The translations under genes were made by a program, and so were the position numbers. The notes under the pieces were generated by a model that did no database searches, was not told where the DNA came from, and worked only from the letters and a program-made list of their open reading frames with translations. From NCBI RefSeq assembly GCF_002288925.2, contig NW_022098076.1, forward strand, positions 90,132,182-90,196,181: a stretch of 64,000 nucleotides of DNA, given 5' to 3'. Shown here piece after piece: positions 11,503 to 22,049 of this stretch. Numbering within the stretch: position 1 is the stretch's first letter; each line of letters starts with the position of its first letter. The DNA is from Delphinapterus leucas (lineage: Eukaryota; Chordata; Mammalia; Artiodactyla; Monodontidae).

Positions 11503-12369
11503 AAAGGACAAAGAGATAGAAAATAGGTGGGGGTAAAATATAAGAAAAACAGGGCATCAATCCAGGAAGTCAAACATCTGAATAATAGGAGCTCCAGAAA
11601 GAGAAAATGGAGTGACTATTTATCGGTTTATTAAAGAAAAAAATTTAGAAAAATTTCCCACAATTTAAAGATATGTGTTTCCAGATTGAAAGGGCTGTTA
11701 AATTATCCATCACAAACCAGAATAGATGAAAAACATCAAGAGAGAGCTCAAGAAATTTCACAACCTGGAAACAAAGAAGTTTCTAAGTACATTGAGAGAG
11801 AGAAAAAATATACATCCATAAGATGGGCTCTGCACATTAGATGTAAAAACCGTTGGTCTCTCTGGATGAAGTGATAAAGTTCTTGTTAATAGATAACTTA
11901 CTTATGCATGGTTTCCTGGGTTTTCCCTTCTCTTTGGTTGCCAGGGAGCACAGAGTTCAATTCTAGACTCAATTGCAGGCACTCTGATTGGTCAAGTTTT
12001 GCTAGGGGAAATACTACTTCCATCTTTAAATAATATTTCAAGACTCTTAAACATTTATTTTCCTTTTAATCACTTTATGGTCTATGTATTATTTATCATA
12101 AGCTGTCTAAATCCTTTGGGAGACACAGGAGCATGAAAAATAAGCCTGAAGGAAGATCTCCCTTCTTTCCATCACACCTTTCCAGGTGTGTCCAGCCCCT
12201 GATGGGGGCTTACCTGCAGCCCAGGGCACCCCTGTTGATGGTAGCCACCCCTTGTTCTGAACTGTTCTTTCTTCCCTCTGAACCATTGATGATCTTCTTT
12301 TGCAACGGTTGTCATGTTTGGGGAAAGGAGAAAGAAAAACAACCAACCTAGACTTCTTAATGTAGTTAC
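11503..12369. other. AT-rich spacer
   Basis: No recognised repeat in most of it. A minus-strand splice-donor-like site (cag/gtaagc, junction at 12,213/12,214) with an open frame upstream of it on that strand is discussed as a finding. Confidence 0.35.
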
Positions 12370-12477
12370 TTATTGTTTGTTTCCTCTACCAGATTTTTAA
12401 TGCTGTGAGTGCATACCCCCGGCTATATTCCCCATGGTTACAACAACCCCTGGCACATAGAAAGCTCTTCTATTAAT
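12370..12477 (+). mobile_element. LINE-2 3' terminal fragment
   Basis: 'tttcctctaccagatttt', then 'acccctggcacatagaaagc', corresponds to the L2 tail. It is cut off by the LTR that follows. Confidence 0.6.
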
Positions 12478-12852
12478 CCGCTGGGCTGTCATGCAAAATA
12501 TCAAAGACTGGGTTGCTTCAATAAGAGGTGTTTATTTTCTCACAGTTCTGGAGGTTGGAAGTCCAAGATCAAGGTGTGGAAAATAAGGTTTCTTGTGAGA
12601 GCTCTCTTCCTGGCTTGCAGACGGTCACCATCTCACTGTGTCTTCACATGGCCTTTCCTTGGCTTGGAAAGGGAGAGCTCTCTGGTGTCTCTTCCTCTTC
12701 TTATAAGGACACCAATCCTCTTAGATTAGGGCCCCACCCTCATGACCTCATTTAACCTTAATTAACTCCCTAAAGCCTCTGTCACCAAATACAGTCAGTT
12801 AGGGCTACAACTTGGGAATATGGTGCATGGGGGACACAATTCAGCCCATACA
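12478..12852 (-). mobile_element. ERVL-MaLR solo LTR
   Basis: In reverse complement it shows the MaLR order: 'gggctgaattgtgtccccca' near 12825-12845, 'ggtcatgagggtggggccct', a 'cttataagaa' block and 'cctccagaactgtgagaaaa'. No internal genes are attached. Confidence 0.82.
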
Positions 12853-13039
12853 GCTCTTCAATATTTGTTAAGTGAATAAATGAAGCTAGAATCTTGGAGC
12901 TTGAGGGGACTTCAGAGATGGTCTGGGTCATCTGCTTATTTGACCCAAACTTAGAGAGGAAAAGTAAACCATTCATGGTCACAGAGGCAGTGGTGGCCCC
13001 ACCTAGGACTACAGGCCTCACTTGCTAGGAAGCAGTAGC

Positions 13040-13245
13040 AGGTGCAACAGTGACTGGTGAAGAACATCTGATGTTAAACAGACCTGGGTTCAAGTCTCCG
13101 CTGTGCCACTTTCTAGCTATGTGTGATCTTGAGCACCTATTTAATCATTTAGAATGACTTTTGTAAAAATGAAGATAATATGAGGTCAAGCATGTAGCAT
13201 AACATCTGGCATGCTAGAAGCACTCAAGAACTGTGAGTTAAGTTT
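13040..13245 (+). mobile_element. MIR SINE
   Basis: Core matches the MIR consensus: 'cctgggttcaagtctccgct', 'gccactttctagctatgtg', 'cttgagcacctatttaa', and the downstream 'gcataacatctggcatgcta' region. Confidence 0.8.
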
Positions 13246-13606
13246 GACTCAGTGTTTCTTGGGGAAGAGCTGCCTTGGAAAGCATGCTCGGGATCCTATG
13301 ATGATGGAGATCATCTGTGCCTTTGACTTTTTTTGCAGCTGCCTGTGAAGCTAGACCCAGAGGTGAGGGGATCAGAGAGTCCCCAAGCTCAGGCTAGGTG
13401 GTCGACCTGCATGGTGCAGAGCAGAATAAACGGCAGGAGGAGCTTCCCATGGAAACAACTGATAAAGACTTGGAATCCAAAGCTGGATTCTGAGCAAGTG
13501 TGTAAACAGCGTGCCAATCACCTGGGCCTAAGAGTCCTCATCTGAGAGCTGTAGTACCAAGGACCTAGCCACAGGGTCCTAGTGCAGATGAAATAGATCA
13601 GCTCAG

Positions 13607-13819
13607 GGCTTCCCTGGTGGCGCAGTGGTTGAGAGTCCGCCTGCCGATTCAGGGCACACGGGTTCGTGCCCCGGTCCGGGAAGATCCCACATGCCGCGGA
13701 GTGGCTGGGCCCGTGGGCCGTGGCCACTGAGCCTGCGCGTCCGGAGCCTGTGCACCGCAACGGAAGAGGCCACAGCAGTGAGAGGCCCGCATACCGCAAA
13801 ACAAAAAAACAACAACAAA
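13607..13819 (+). mobile_element. CHR-type tRNA-derived SINE (young copy)
   Basis: Near-consensus, with a simple A/C-rich tail (aaacaaaaaaacaacaac). A 16-bp perfect target duplication, aaatagatcagctcag, lies at 13591-13606 and 13820-13835. Confidence 0.96.
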
Positions 13820-14210
13820 AAATAGATCAGCTCAGCAAAGAACTAAGAAACAACCCAGGAACCAGCATCCGGCTCCCTTAAGGCCACACCCTGGCCTCTA
13901 GGAGGAAGAACCAGAAATGGGTACCAGACACCTGGGCATCTTTTTTTGTGTGCAGCATATAGTTATACACTTATAACATGTGACAGTTCTTGATCCATAC
14001 TTCAAGAGCAAGTGCTTTTGCTGCTGTCTAAAAGAATCTCTAATATATTCGACTCCAGAAACAGATGGCTCCCCTCCCCCATCTCTGAAAGTTTAGATTC
14101 TGATGCTCAGAGTGGAAACAAAAAAGCCCCATGGGCCCTCTTTCTAAGTGCATCTGGACAGAGAATCATCTATCCGACTGCTGTCTTGTGATGGTTCTCT
14201 CTGAACATAC

Positions 14211-14530
14211 CTGGTTATCTGGAGAGAGGGCAGATCACCTGCCGCTTGCCCTCTGCCCTCCCCTAAGCCTAATTTGGCCTTGTCTGGGGGACAGTGGCTG
14301 AAGGTCCTCAGGCTGATACGCTGAACAATCAGCTCAAAGGGAGGCACTGGAGCCCGGGTGGGGTCACCCCAGGGCCAAGCCCAGAGCAGGCCACCTCCCA
14401 GCACCATCCTCTCCTCCTGTGTAGTGGTTTCGAGGATGCTTGACTTGCTGCTGACCAGACGGAAGGTCTGCCTGACGGCTTCCAGATTCACTTCCAGGAC
14501 GTTCAGATAAGCAGTAAGGTCTGCTGGTGT
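14211..14530 (-). other. Candidate minus-strand exon, unidentified protein
   Basis: On the minus strand a pyrimidine-rich acceptor (attcattcttccccag, ending at 14,531) is followed by 320 nt open in frame from the first base, then by a good donor, ccag/gtatgt (junction 14,211/14,210). The translation begins TPADLTAYLNVLEVNLEAVR and has an amphipathic, helix-like first third (residues 1-35), followed by a Trp/Pro-rich stretch and a segment FELIVQRISLRTF. I recognise no domain. The true exon could be shorter, since a second donor-like site lies near 14,405. No partner exon is proven, so this may be a relic or chance. A SINE inserted 34 bp upstream of the acceptor, in the putative intron. Confidence 0.35.
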
Positions 14531-14564
14531 CTGGGGAAGAATGAATCATGAAGTCAAGACTGAG

Positions 14565-14764
14565 GGCTTCCCTGGTGGCGCAGTGGTTGAGAGTCCGCCT
14601 GCCGATGCAGGGGACGCGGGTTTGTGTCCCGGTCCGGGAGGATCCCACGTGCCGCGGAGCGGCTGGGATCGTGAGCCATGGCCGCTGGGCCTGCGCGTCC
14701 GGAGCCTGTGCTCTGCAACGGGAGAGGCTGCAACAGTGAGGCCCGAGAACCGCAAAAAAAAAAA
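14565..14764 (+). mobile_element. CHR-type tRNA-derived SINE (young copy)
   Basis: Complete copy, slightly shortened at its 3' end ('gtgaggcccgagaaccgc'). The target duplication aagactgag lies at 14556-14564 and 14765-14773. Confidence 0.95.
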
Positions 14765-14874
14765 AAGACTGAGACTGTTGTGGAGGCCCAATGAGCATGA
14801 CCTCCCCTTGATGCCAAGTGGACTGGAGAAATAGGGCCCGTGCACTCGTCAGTGGCTGGAATCTCAGATTTTAG

Positions 14875-14990
14875 AATGGGGCAGACCCAGAGTCAAAGTC
14901 TATGTCTATTCTTAGTCGAGTCATTCAAATTCTCTGAGTCTCTGTTTCTGGATTAACCATGTGGTACTTTGACACCTGGGGCCAATTCCT
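14875..14990 (+). mobile_element. MIR SINE fragment
   Basis: 'cagagtcaaagtctatgtct', then 'gagtcattcaaattctctga' and 'tctctgtttctgg', follows the MIR core in plus orientation. Confidence 0.55.
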
Positions 14991-15434
14991 CGACATAGTA
15001 AACAACTTGCCCTGAAGCATGCTTTTCAAATGCAGAGCAACCAGTCCAGAGTTCACACTCGACCACTTCATTTATTAGGCCCTCACATTCCAGGCTATTA
15101 TCCACCTGCCCTAATCACACTAGGGCCAGATAGCAGACAGCTAGGGGCAGCTCTATGCCCCAGAACCTGCTGCAGTTATTCAAAATAGCCAGTCCAAGCC
15201 TGCTCACCCTGCCGTGCCCATTCTTTCCTTGGAAAGCAAAGTACAGCTTTCTTGCCCACATCCCCCTACGCCCTCTGCCTCCCACCAAAGCCTGGTGCCT
15301 CTCCATATGGCCCTGCGTGCCACGTCTCCTGTTTCTAGGGAACTGTGAGTATAATAGGCTTCTTTGTCTTTGTCACTTCTGCATCTGCATGTCCTAGCAT
15401 ACATGATTAGGACAAATCCTGGGTACCCCGAAAA

Positions 15435-15585
15435 GAGTTTCCATAACTTCAGAGTGGGGATGAGGATTATGCCCACCTTCTAGGGCTGCTATGGGGACTG
15501 AGATAGTCACCCACCTAAGGTGCTGGCACGAGGTCCCTGCCAGGACTGATACACTGTGGCAATTATTACCATCTTTATTACCTGA
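15435..15585 (+). mobile_element. MIR SINE fragment
   Basis: 'gagtggggatgaggattatg', 'ctagggctgctatggggact' and 'aaggtgctggcacgaggtcc' match the 3' half of MIR, ending in an 'attattaccatctttatta' tail. Confidence 0.7.
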
Positions 15586-15683
15586 AAACCTCTACATCCC
15601 AGGGCCACGCTTCCAGAAAAAGTGACAGGTTTATGTCCTGTTGGCTGACTTGTTCTGTGTCCATACCTAAGATTTGGAGGTTC

Positions 15684-16009
15684 TTTTTTTTTTTTTTTTA
15701 ATTTTTTTAATTTATTTATTTTTGGCTGTGTTTGGTCTTCGTTGCTGCACGTGGGCTTTCCCTAGTTGTGGCGAGCGGGGGCTACTCTTCGTTGTGGTGT
15801 GCAGGCTTCTCACTGTGCTGGCTTCTCTTGCTGCGGAGCACAGGCTCTAGGCGCACAGGCTTCAGTAGTTGCAGCACACGTGCTCAGTAGTTGTGGCTCG
15901 CGGGCTTGGTCACTCTGCGGCATGTGGGATCTTCCCGGACCAGGGCTCAAACTCGTGTCCCCTGCATTGGCAGGCAGATTCTCAACCACTGCTCCACCAG
16001 GGAAGTCCC
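15684..16009 (-). mobile_element. CHR-type SINE, older long form
   Basis: Poly-T then 'aatttatttatttttggctg' is the reversed tail. The head ends at 'ccaccagggaagtccc'. Flanks agatttggaggttc (15670-15683) and agatttggaagttc (16010-16023) are the target duplication with one mismatch. Confidence 0.92.
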
Positions 16010-16308
16010 AGATTTGGAAGTTCTGATTGGCAGGGCCTGGAGCTGGGGGTGGGGTGAGCCCTACTAGAAGCACACATATGAGAGTATGATTCCCTGAAAG
16101 AAACTGAGGGGGTTTAGATGGTAGATAAGATAATCCAAGCACACACTAGAAGCCAGTAGTTCAAATGGTTGTTGTTAACTTTTGAAGGGTTAAAAACCAC
16201 ATGATGACCAGAACTTTATCTCTATCTTTAAGCCTAATTTCAACCCATGTTGATATGACCAGTAGGAACTGATTTTTTTGAAAAAGAAGAAACCAGCATG
16301 CCCCTGGT

Positions 16309-16326
16309 CACGTGGAAAGCCACGTG
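16309..16326. promoter_or_regulatory. Tandem canonical E-boxes with 6-bp spacer
   Basis: CACGTG at 16309-16314 and again at 16321-16326, separated by gaaagc. CACGTG is the palindromic site for bHLH factors such as USF, MYC/MAX and CLOCK:BMAL1. Paired E-boxes 6-7 bp apart are a known CLOCK:BMAL1 arrangement. Whether it is used is unknown; it lies about 6 kb upstream of the CpG-island promoter. Confidence 0.45.
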
Positions 16327-16859
16327 CACACAATAGGGACAAGTCCAGGCAAATCTCAGACCTCCAGGCAGACTTTTCTGCTCTTCGTGCTGCTTCTTAA
16401 GCACCGCTTGCAATTCCCAAACTGACCTCACCCTTAAATTCTCAAACTGACTGAATTTTGTTAAACTCTCATAGTTTGACATTGAAATATTCACTGTGGT
16501 GAGGACAGCCTTATGCAATTGGGGTTCTGTGCTGTGCAGGACACCCCAGGATTGGAGCTAGCCTGTCTGTCCAGCCACAGCGTCTCTGGGGTCACACATC
16601 CCACCTGGCACGACACCCAGTAAACATCTTGTTTCCTTCCCAGAGCAGGTTCTGCTTGGGACTCTGCCCCTCTTCCCAGCTTCTAAGCCTAAGACAAATT
16701 ATACTTGTCCTTTGCAATCCAGCCCTGAGGGTGCCCACCCCGACCCGCGTCCAGGCTGGGTCAGGTGGCTGTCCTGTGTGCCCCCGACACCTAACTGACT
16801 GCTTAACACCATACAGAGTAATTTCTTGTTCCCACGGCTGTCTGATTCTTAGATAAAAG

Positions 16860-16975
16860 GATCTAGGTTGTACTTATGGTCTTATCCCGGGCTCCTAGCA
16901 CACTGCCTGCTATATAATAAGAATTCTAGACATATTTGTTAAATGAGTAACTGAATAAATGAGGAAAGAAATGAA
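16860..16975 (+). mobile_element. LINE-2 3' terminal fragment
   Basis: 'ggctcctagcacactgcctg', then 'catatttgttaaatgagtaa' and 'ctgaataaatga', is the L2 tail. Confidence 0.7.
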
Positions 16976-17959
16976 TATTTATTTAGAAGTATTTCTAGAA
17001 GTTTCCGGAAAGCCATAGAACTCCTTTCAGCTGACTTTTTTGTCTCTCTCCCTTCTGGATTCTGCACGTGCACCTCTGACATCCTAGTCATGCCCCTGTG
17101 CGTATGAATTAATTAAGGACACCCAGCAGGATGGAGGGCTCAGTGTCACAGCATTTTAGGGTGGGAAGGATAGAGGCTTCTGAGAACGGCAAATAGGTCA
17201 CCCAACATTTTCTGACCAAACAGAGGCACTCTTGCAGCTCGTGACTTGTTGAATTCTGAGCTGAGTGGGGGAGCAGCATCTGAACTCCCCTTGATTCCCC
17301 ACATCCCTGCACAGTCGCTGGGCTTTGGGGGCCCAGCACCTGTGAACCTCTCCACCGACACCTCTCACAGTTCTCCACCTCACTCTTTCATTCCAACTGC
17401 ACTGCTGTCATGGCAGTTGCAGAAGGGCATGAAGCTTTTTCTAGCCTCCGTGAACTAAAATATTGCCTGTTGTATCAGTAAACAAAGGACGTTGCAGCCA
17501 TCAAGCCATCACGTTAAAGCTGCCCTGATGGTAAGCCCCAAGGGAACTCTGAATGGAGGCAGGATGCCCACCTCCCCATCGAATCATCAGGCTGCAGCCA
17601 CCCACCCCACGCATGGTGCACCAGAGGAGACTCAGGATAAGAGAGCACAGGATACTGGCCCCAGATAGCTGAGGTGCATATCAAAGGATTGATTTCAGTA
17701 CGCCCAGACTCTTGCATCTTCCCATACGTAAAAATGCGCTACGCTCCTTGACTTGAGATACCTGGTTTTCCTTTATTAACAGTAATCTTTTGATGTTCCG
17801 ACTACTTGGTCTTTGTTGCAAAAACTCCTATATATCCTGGCTCCCTCCAGCGCCCTTGCCTCTTCAGAACAGTTTCTTAGCGTTATCTGAGATGCTGTGT
17901 CCTGGGCTTGAAGTCCTCGGAATGTCTGCCAAAGGAAACATAACACTCAACTTTTAGGT

Positions 17960-18300
17960 TGTGCCATTTTTTTCCATCGACACCTCAGAGTCTTCGCATA
18001 TGCTGTTCTCTCTGCCTGGCGTGCCCCTCCCTGATTTCTTTCACTTTGGGTCTGATGTCCCCTCCCCTGAGGGCCCTCTCTAGCTGTCCTACCTAAGTCA
18101 GGCGTCTCATTATCTCTTGGCTCAGGTGATTTCCTTTAGAGCATGTGCCACCCACAGGCCTGTCCCTCTCCTTCTGTCTCAAACCACCACTGGACTCTCA
18201 GCACCAAGAGAGCAGAGCTGATGCTGTCTCGCCCAACCTCCTATTCTCAGGGCTGAGCCCAGGGCCTAGCACACAGGTGTTCAATAAATATTTCTCAAGT
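17960..18300 (+). mobile_element. LINE-2 3' end
   Basis: Good match in order: 'gctgttctctctgcctggcg', 'gatgtcccctcccctgaggg', 'agagcagagctgatgctgtc' and the terminus 'ggtgttcaataaatatttct'. Noncoding. Confidence 0.85.
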
Positions 18301-19238
18301 GCACAACTGTCACTCTTTAGGCTTGTGGCTCATGCCGGGAGCATCTTCTCCCTCAACTGAAATCCACAGAGGGTACTCAGCCAGGCTAGGGTTTTCCCAA
18401 GGACCCCCTCTTCACATTCGGAGTCAGAGACAGCAAATTTGAAATTCCATTCGGCCACATTGATGATATAGATTCCACTGGAAAAATACCTTATGCCTCA
18501 CGCTCGTCTTTTCTCCCTTAGCTTGTGTGTTTTGTATCTTTTTATTCTCTTTTCCCCATGACGTGGCCATTTGGTCATTACTGATTTCACTTCACCAAAA
18601 GAACATTATTCTTTTGATTTCCTTGTTGAGAATGCCCTTGTACATAGAAAGATACTTTCACCATGAGCCCACCTGAGATTTCTGAGTAGTTACTTCTAAT
18701 GCGAAGAATATTTTTACAGGTGGCTAGAATGCTACAACATTAGCAAGCTTTGGTAGAGTTCAGGGCAGTGTATATCCCTTAGGAGTTATTCTTGTTTGAG
18801 CTGCTATTTCTGGCTGTGCTGTATGTACTTTGGGAAGCCCCAGGAAGGAATCTTTGGTGGTGATGGTTGGTGTGGATTAAGCTCACACCACCGCTGCCTT
18901 AAATGAAAGCGCTGGCATGTTGACGGCCCAAATCCACTCCAGCCTCCTCTAACTTCACTTTCCTACACACAGGAGACTTCCTAAAATGGCATTTTCTCTG
19001 ATACACTGAGTACATGCCGTTATAGAGGAGCCCACACTCCTGGAGAAATTTGGCAGGTGAAGTCATTTTGTGAAGTCTGAAGGTCACTTTCTTGGACTCT
19101 CTCATCAACACTTTTCCCTCAGGGTAATGAGGTCGGCTCCTTGGGAACTAAGGTGGCTTGCCAAAAGGTATGTCTATGTATTGCTGATAAAAAACCAGGA
19201 ATGAAAGAATAACTTGTAAGTATGTGTGTGTACATGAT
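18301..19238. other. Unique spacer
   Basis: No recognised repeat or coding unit. Moderately AT-rich. Confidence 0.4.
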
Positions 19239-19415
19239 AACAATAGCTTATATTTATAAATGCTGTATGCTCTACGCTGAGCAATCTTCAGAAAATATTT
19301 CATTTAATCCTTGCAAGTATTGTGCCCATCTCAAGATGAGAAAACACCCAGCCATTAAGTGGTGGGGCTGGCATTCGACCCCAGGCAGCTTGATTTCAGT
19401 ACTCTATTTATTTGT
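19239..19415 (-). mobile_element. MIR SINE
   Basis: Reverse-oriented MIR: 'aatagcttatatttataaat', 'atttcatttaatccttgcaa', 'aagatgagaaaac', 'gtggtggggctggcattcga' and 'ccccaggcagcttgatttca'. A CA/TA-rich tract follows at 19430-19500. Confidence 0.82.
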
Positions 19416-19996
19416 GCGTATGTACACTCCTATATGTATATGGACACACATCCACATCACACACATGTATCATATATACACACACACATGCTAACATATA
19501 TGTAAATGCCTAAGACAAGTTTCTGGGTGGACACAGTACTCTGTTAACTGTGGGAAAGGGTATGAAATTGGGGGTCGATGCCTACTTGTTACCCTACTCC
19601 TCTAATCGTTTGAATCCTTTGAAACAAATATGGATTATTTCTGTACTTAAAAAACCAAGTTATCGATTTTGCTGAATGTCTCCACTAGAAATGCTTACTG
19701 AGTCACTGAATGTTAAGTATGGCTCATGTTTTTTTCTTTTCTTTTGCCTTTGGAAGGGCAAGTAGGAAAAACTGGCAGGATGAGAAAGCATAAAGTTAAC
19801 AGGAGCAGCATCTTGAGACCTCCTTGCCTTCCAGAACACCAAGGACAGAACAGTCCACAGACAACTTACCCCTGGCCATGGGACACTGTCTCTCCAGCTC
19901 ATTCCTGCCTCAAATCCAAGAGCTTCGGCAGTAAGAGAGTACAAGAGAATCTGTTCATGTCTTTTTCGCAACTCTCTTTAAACATTCTGACTTCCA

Positions 19997-20218
19997 GGGC
20001 TTCCCTGGTAGCGCAGTGATTGGGAGTCCGCCTGCCGATGCAGGGGACGCGGGTTCGTGCCCCTGTCCGGAAGATCCCACATGCCGCGGAGCGGCTGGGC
20101 CCGTGAGCCATGGCCACTGAGCCTGCGCGTCCAGAGCCTGTGCTCCGCAACGGGAGAGGCCACAGCGGTGAGAGGCCCGCGTACTGCAAAAAGCAAAAAC
20201 AAACAAACAAACAAACAA
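19997..20218 (+). mobile_element. CHR-type tRNA-derived SINE (young copy)
   Basis: Complete copy with an (AAAC)n-type tail at 20193-20218. Target duplications aacattctgacttcca (19981-19996) and aacatcctgacttcca (20219-20234) differ at one base. Confidence 0.95.
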
Positions 20219-20479
20219 AACATCCTGACTTCCATAAATTCATCCTCTCGAAGTATGCCGGCTGGTTTGAAGATGCTCATGGCACCACGATACCAAGTAC
20301 TGGGTTGGGACAGCTGTGGACACCATGAAACATGCTATTTGTCCCTCAAGGTGAACGCAGCAGGTGTTTTGCTTACTTGCACCGTACCCTGCATTTCTAC
20401 CGCAATTTGTTCTTTGTGCATTTTAACACCTCTTCCTCCCTCACTGATCAGTGAACTCAGCTTTTCCCAGACTGGACCT

Positions 20480-20650
20480 TGACTTTCTTATTTGATTGTT
20501 TTTGTGTTTTGCCCTTGCAAACTTTTCCATGCGTTGGGCCATTTGTGTGCTTCTGGGAATTGTCTTTTCATACCCTTTGTCCATTCTCTACTGACATGTC
20601 TTGTTCAGTGCTTTACAGGCGTTTTTACACAGTAAGGCTATTAGTCGTTG
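20480..20650 (-). mobile_element. Possible old LINE-1 3' UTR fragment
   Basis: 'cataccctttgtccattctc' and 'ggctattagtcg' resemble the reversed L1 3' UTR passage that normally reads 'ctttgcccattttt' and 'ccttatc'. Weak by-eye match. Confidence 0.4.
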
Positions 20651-20654
20651 GGAG

Positions 20655-20835
20655 AAGCAGTAATGATAGTAGCTAAAGCATAACGAATGCTACTCTGCGT
20701 CAGGCCCTCTGCTACGCACTTTGCATGCTCCACTGAATTTTCATTCTCATTTAGGAACCTCAGTCACAGAGATTCAAGCCCAGCAGTCTGGCTCCCAGGT
20801 TAGTGCTCCAAACGTGTTCTTATACCACTAAGGAC
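20655..20835 (-). mobile_element. MIR SINE
   Basis: 'gatagtagctaaagcataac', 'gtcaggccctctgctacgca', 'gcccagcagtctggctccca' and 'gttcttataccact' are in reversed MIR order. Confidence 0.75.
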
Positions 20836-21129
20836 ATCCTGGGCCCTCACACGCCCTAGACACCCTCCTCCTCTCCGAGGTTTTTCTACCTGTCCTTTCA
20901 GGGTGACTGCTTCCTTTTGAAATCTGCAACATATATTTTAGGGCTAATTGTATCCATTTTCAGAAATTCAATTGTCCTAACACATAGATGACACCCAAAT
21001 CAGAACACCAGTCTCCACCCTTCCAGATCCATGTCTCTATCTTCCTGTGTCTCCTTCTGAAAATTCAACACGGACTTCAAGTTGAGGTGGTAGAAAACCA
21101 GATCCCTGAGGTAAAGGGAGGTCTCCAAG

Positions 21130-21290
21130 ACCAACGGAGTTGCAAGGGCTTGGGATCCAGAAAATACTGGGTTTAAATTTAGACTCATGCCCCAAGGGAT
21201 CATGACACAGTACATAGGTCTAAAGTCACCTACAAAATGGGAATAGTAATACTCTTGGCTTTGCTAGGTAATGGTGATGAATGACTCAAG
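21130..21290 (+). mobile_element. MIR SINE
   Basis: 'ggatccagaaaatactgggt', 'tctaaagtcacctacaaaat' and 'gggaatagtaatactcttgg' follow the MIR consensus. Confidence 0.65.
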
Positions 21291-21417
21291 GAGTGTCTAG
21301 TTCTGGCCACGGAACAACAAATGTTGGCGTTTCTCCTGCTAAAGACCTGTGCTTCCCTCTGTTTTCTGCGTTGCAGGAGGCTTCCAGGCCTGCAGTAGGG
21401 TAGTTGGTGGTCCCCGA

Positions 21418-21610
21418 AGTGGTTAGAGCCTAATCTCTGGAGTGGCCTTGGGTCAAATTCTGGTTCTACCAGTTTGTTGCTGTCAAATTAATTCTCCAAG
21501 GTTCAGGCTACTCATGCGTGAAATGGACTAAGGAGGGTAGCGAAGTGTGGGATTTCTTGAGGATTAAATGTTCCAGTCCATGGAAAGTGCTTGCCACACA
21601 GTAAGTGGTG
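21418..21610 (+). mobile_element. MIR SINE
   Basis: 'ggtcaaattctggttctacc', 'aattctccaaggttcaggct', 'gtgaaatggactaaggaggg' and 'aagtgcttgccacacagtaa' are in MIR order. Confidence 0.78.
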
Positions 21611-21700
21611 CGTTCATTCACAGAGCATTTATTGAGTACCTGCTACGTGCCAGGCATGTTCTAGGCGCTGGTGACCCAGCGGTGTACCGGCCACTGAAAG
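21611..21700 (-). mobile_element. LINE-2 3' terminal fragment
   Basis: 'gttcattcacagagcattta', 'ttgagtacctgctacgtgcc' and 'aggcgctggtgacccag' are the reversed L2 tail. Confidence 0.78.
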
Positions 21701-22049
21701 TGTAAATGGCTAGACGCTATGTATTCCATTTGCGATCTGTTTCGCAGGGAGTTCTTTGTAATTCTCGATGCGACTGCCTTTTTCTAGTTCTTACTTCTTA
21801 AACTTTGCGCTGGTCCGCAGTCTCGCACCTGCTTTTTTTCCACGGTCCTAGACAAGTGTATTGTAAGAAGGATTTTGAGAATTAGGCGCCACCGTCCGCG
21901 GCCTGGTCAACGCCAGCTTGCGGATCCAAACCTCACCCAGGGGTCTCCGCGTGGGGCTCCCAGAGAAGGAGTGGGAGGATGGAGATGCCAGGGGCTTATG
22001 AGCGCTGCCAAAATGTCGATATGCAACAGCCACTTCTAGATTTGCTCGG

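Larger units (their letters stand above)
16024..17959. other. Mostly unique spacer
   Basis: Contains the paired E-box at 16309-16326 and an L2 tail at 16860-16975. Several 70-90-codon frames exist on both strands (for example minus 16240-16518, with a charged segment), but none has a recognised domain or clear exon boundaries. Confidence 0.4.
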
